DNA from: Hennigella sp045598825
Lineage (GTDB): Bacteria; Bacillota_I; Bacilli_A; Mycoplasmatales; Mycoplasmoidaceae
NCBI GenBank assembly: GCA_045598825.1
Contig: JAZRUX010000018.1
Span: forward strand, 9,984 to 73,983
DNA length: 64,000 nt
Reading direction: 5' to 3'
Both the position numbers and the translations under genes were made by a program. How positions within the stretch are numbered: position 1 is the stretch's first letter; each line of letters starts with the position of its first letter. Positions 63,788-64,000 of the stretch are shown piece by piece. The notes under the pieces are model-generated. The model was given only the letters and a program-made list of their open reading frames with translations. It was not told where the DNA came from and made no database searches.

Positions 63788-64000
63788 AAAGCAAACAAGG
63801 AGGTTATTACCTTGGAAGCTGATGTTAATTATTTGCTTTTATGGTTTTAATTATGAGCTTTAGCTCATCTTCTTAAGAAGCATAGGTTCTGGCTGGTATT
63901 AGGGCGAGCAGCTAGGTTATTCTAGATGCGAGCGGGAGGTGGTTATACTTTGGGTCGACGGAGGCGTCGGATGGCTGTGTGAGCAGGGAAAAGAAAAAAG
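63788..64000 (+). other. G-rich segment with several hairpins (possible structured RNA or leader)
   Basis: No long gene is visible. On the plus strand, AAAGCAAA (63788-63795) pairs with TTTGCTTT (63832-63839), enclosing the hairpin CAAGG/CCTTG (63796-63800, 63810-63814). ATGAGCT/AGCTCAT (63853-63868), the palindrome CTTCTTAAGAAG (63869-63880) and CGACG-GAGG-CGTCG (63956-63969) follow. The consensus AAGGAGGT (63797-63804) precedes TTG at 63812, opening a 12-codon frame; a second GGGAGGTGG lies before another TTG near 63950. The last about 115 bases are far richer in G than anything else in the window. It does not match tmRNA, SRP RNA, rRNA or T-box patterns that I know. Confidence 0.4.

Noticed and set aside
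1..64000. CRISPR array, insertion sequence, rRNA operon or replication origin
   Set aside because: No regular spacer-repeat pattern, transposase gene, rRNA motif or DnaA-box cluster was seen on either strand.
63884..64000. T-box, tmRNA, SRP RNA or rRNA start at the right edge
   Set aside because: None of the conserved cores (AGGGTGG..ACCGCG, tmRNA 5' end, SRP GGAAGG..AGCA loop, 16S/23S starts) is present.

Overview
The window is a chromosome segment of a Mollicutes bacterium (mycoplasma-type, translation table 4). The DNA is strongly A+T rich. In nearly every conserved gene, in-frame UGA codons must be read as tryptophan: nagA, polC, tuf, clpB, lon, pyrH and the helicase are all continuous only that way. 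Many genes have a TATAAT box 6-9 bases before the start codon and no Shine-Dalgarno sequence, which suggests leaderless mRNAs. The mix of housekeeping genes with more than a dozen signal-peptide surface proteins, leucine-rich or cysteine-rich repeats, and secreted proteases fits a host-associated mycoplasma. A dxr gene points to a lineage that keeps the MEP isoprenoid pathway. I cannot name the species.

Layout. 1-3.4 kb: two leucine-rich-repeat lipoprotein genes, each preceded by a tRNA-Gln copy (one intact, one decayed). 3.5-7.5 kb: a PTS fructose-family IIABC permease divergent from nagB-nagA. 7.6-7.9 kb: RNase P RNA. 7.9-16.7 kb: a minus-strand block tsf-pyrH-frr-cdsA-dxr, a terminator, then polC. 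16.8-23.2 kb: cardiolipin synthase, recU, a double-domain RpiB-like protein, and a large SF1 helicase with a nuclease-like C-terminus. 23.2-33.7 kb: a zinc-ribbon protein, tuf, a lipoprotein, clpB and lon (each behind a CIRCE/HrcA operator), a membrane metallophosphoesterase, tRNA-Arg and trigger factor.

33.7-40.8 kb: a three-gene surface-protein operon with Ig-like tandem repeats and Cys-Tyr-x-x-Met-Phe-x-x-Cys repeats. 40.9-47.1 kb: ackA, an MgtA-type P-type ATPase behind a possible leader peptide, a four-helix membrane protein and a PepD-like dipeptidase. 47.2-63.0 kb: accessory surface proteins, including a DUF31-type serine protease lipoprotein, two paralogous lipoproteins ending in CFCI, a 902-residue lipoprotein in tandem with luxS, several repeat lipoproteins and a membrane-anchored C69 dipeptidase. 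A DUF2188 protein with a histone-like basic tail is also here. 63.1-64.0 kb: a decaying tandem family of tiny overlapping genes, a perfect 25-bp dyad, and an unusually G-rich stretch that folds into hairpins.

How the parts fit together. The core genes cover replication (polC, recU, helicase), translation (tuf, tsf, frr, tRNAs), protein quality control (tig, clpB, lon), lipid and isoprenoid supply (cdsA, cls, dxr) and energy (ackA, PTS, nagBA). The secreted protease, C69 dipeptidase and cytosolic PepD outline a host-peptide scavenging route; nagBA plus the PTS permease suggest amino-sugar use. The most interesting items are the MF/Cys-repeat surface family, the shared recU-type leader with hairpins near the start codons, luxS coupled to a surface-protein gene, the RpiB double-domain protein, the mgtA leader ORF, and the unexplained G-rich element at the right edge.
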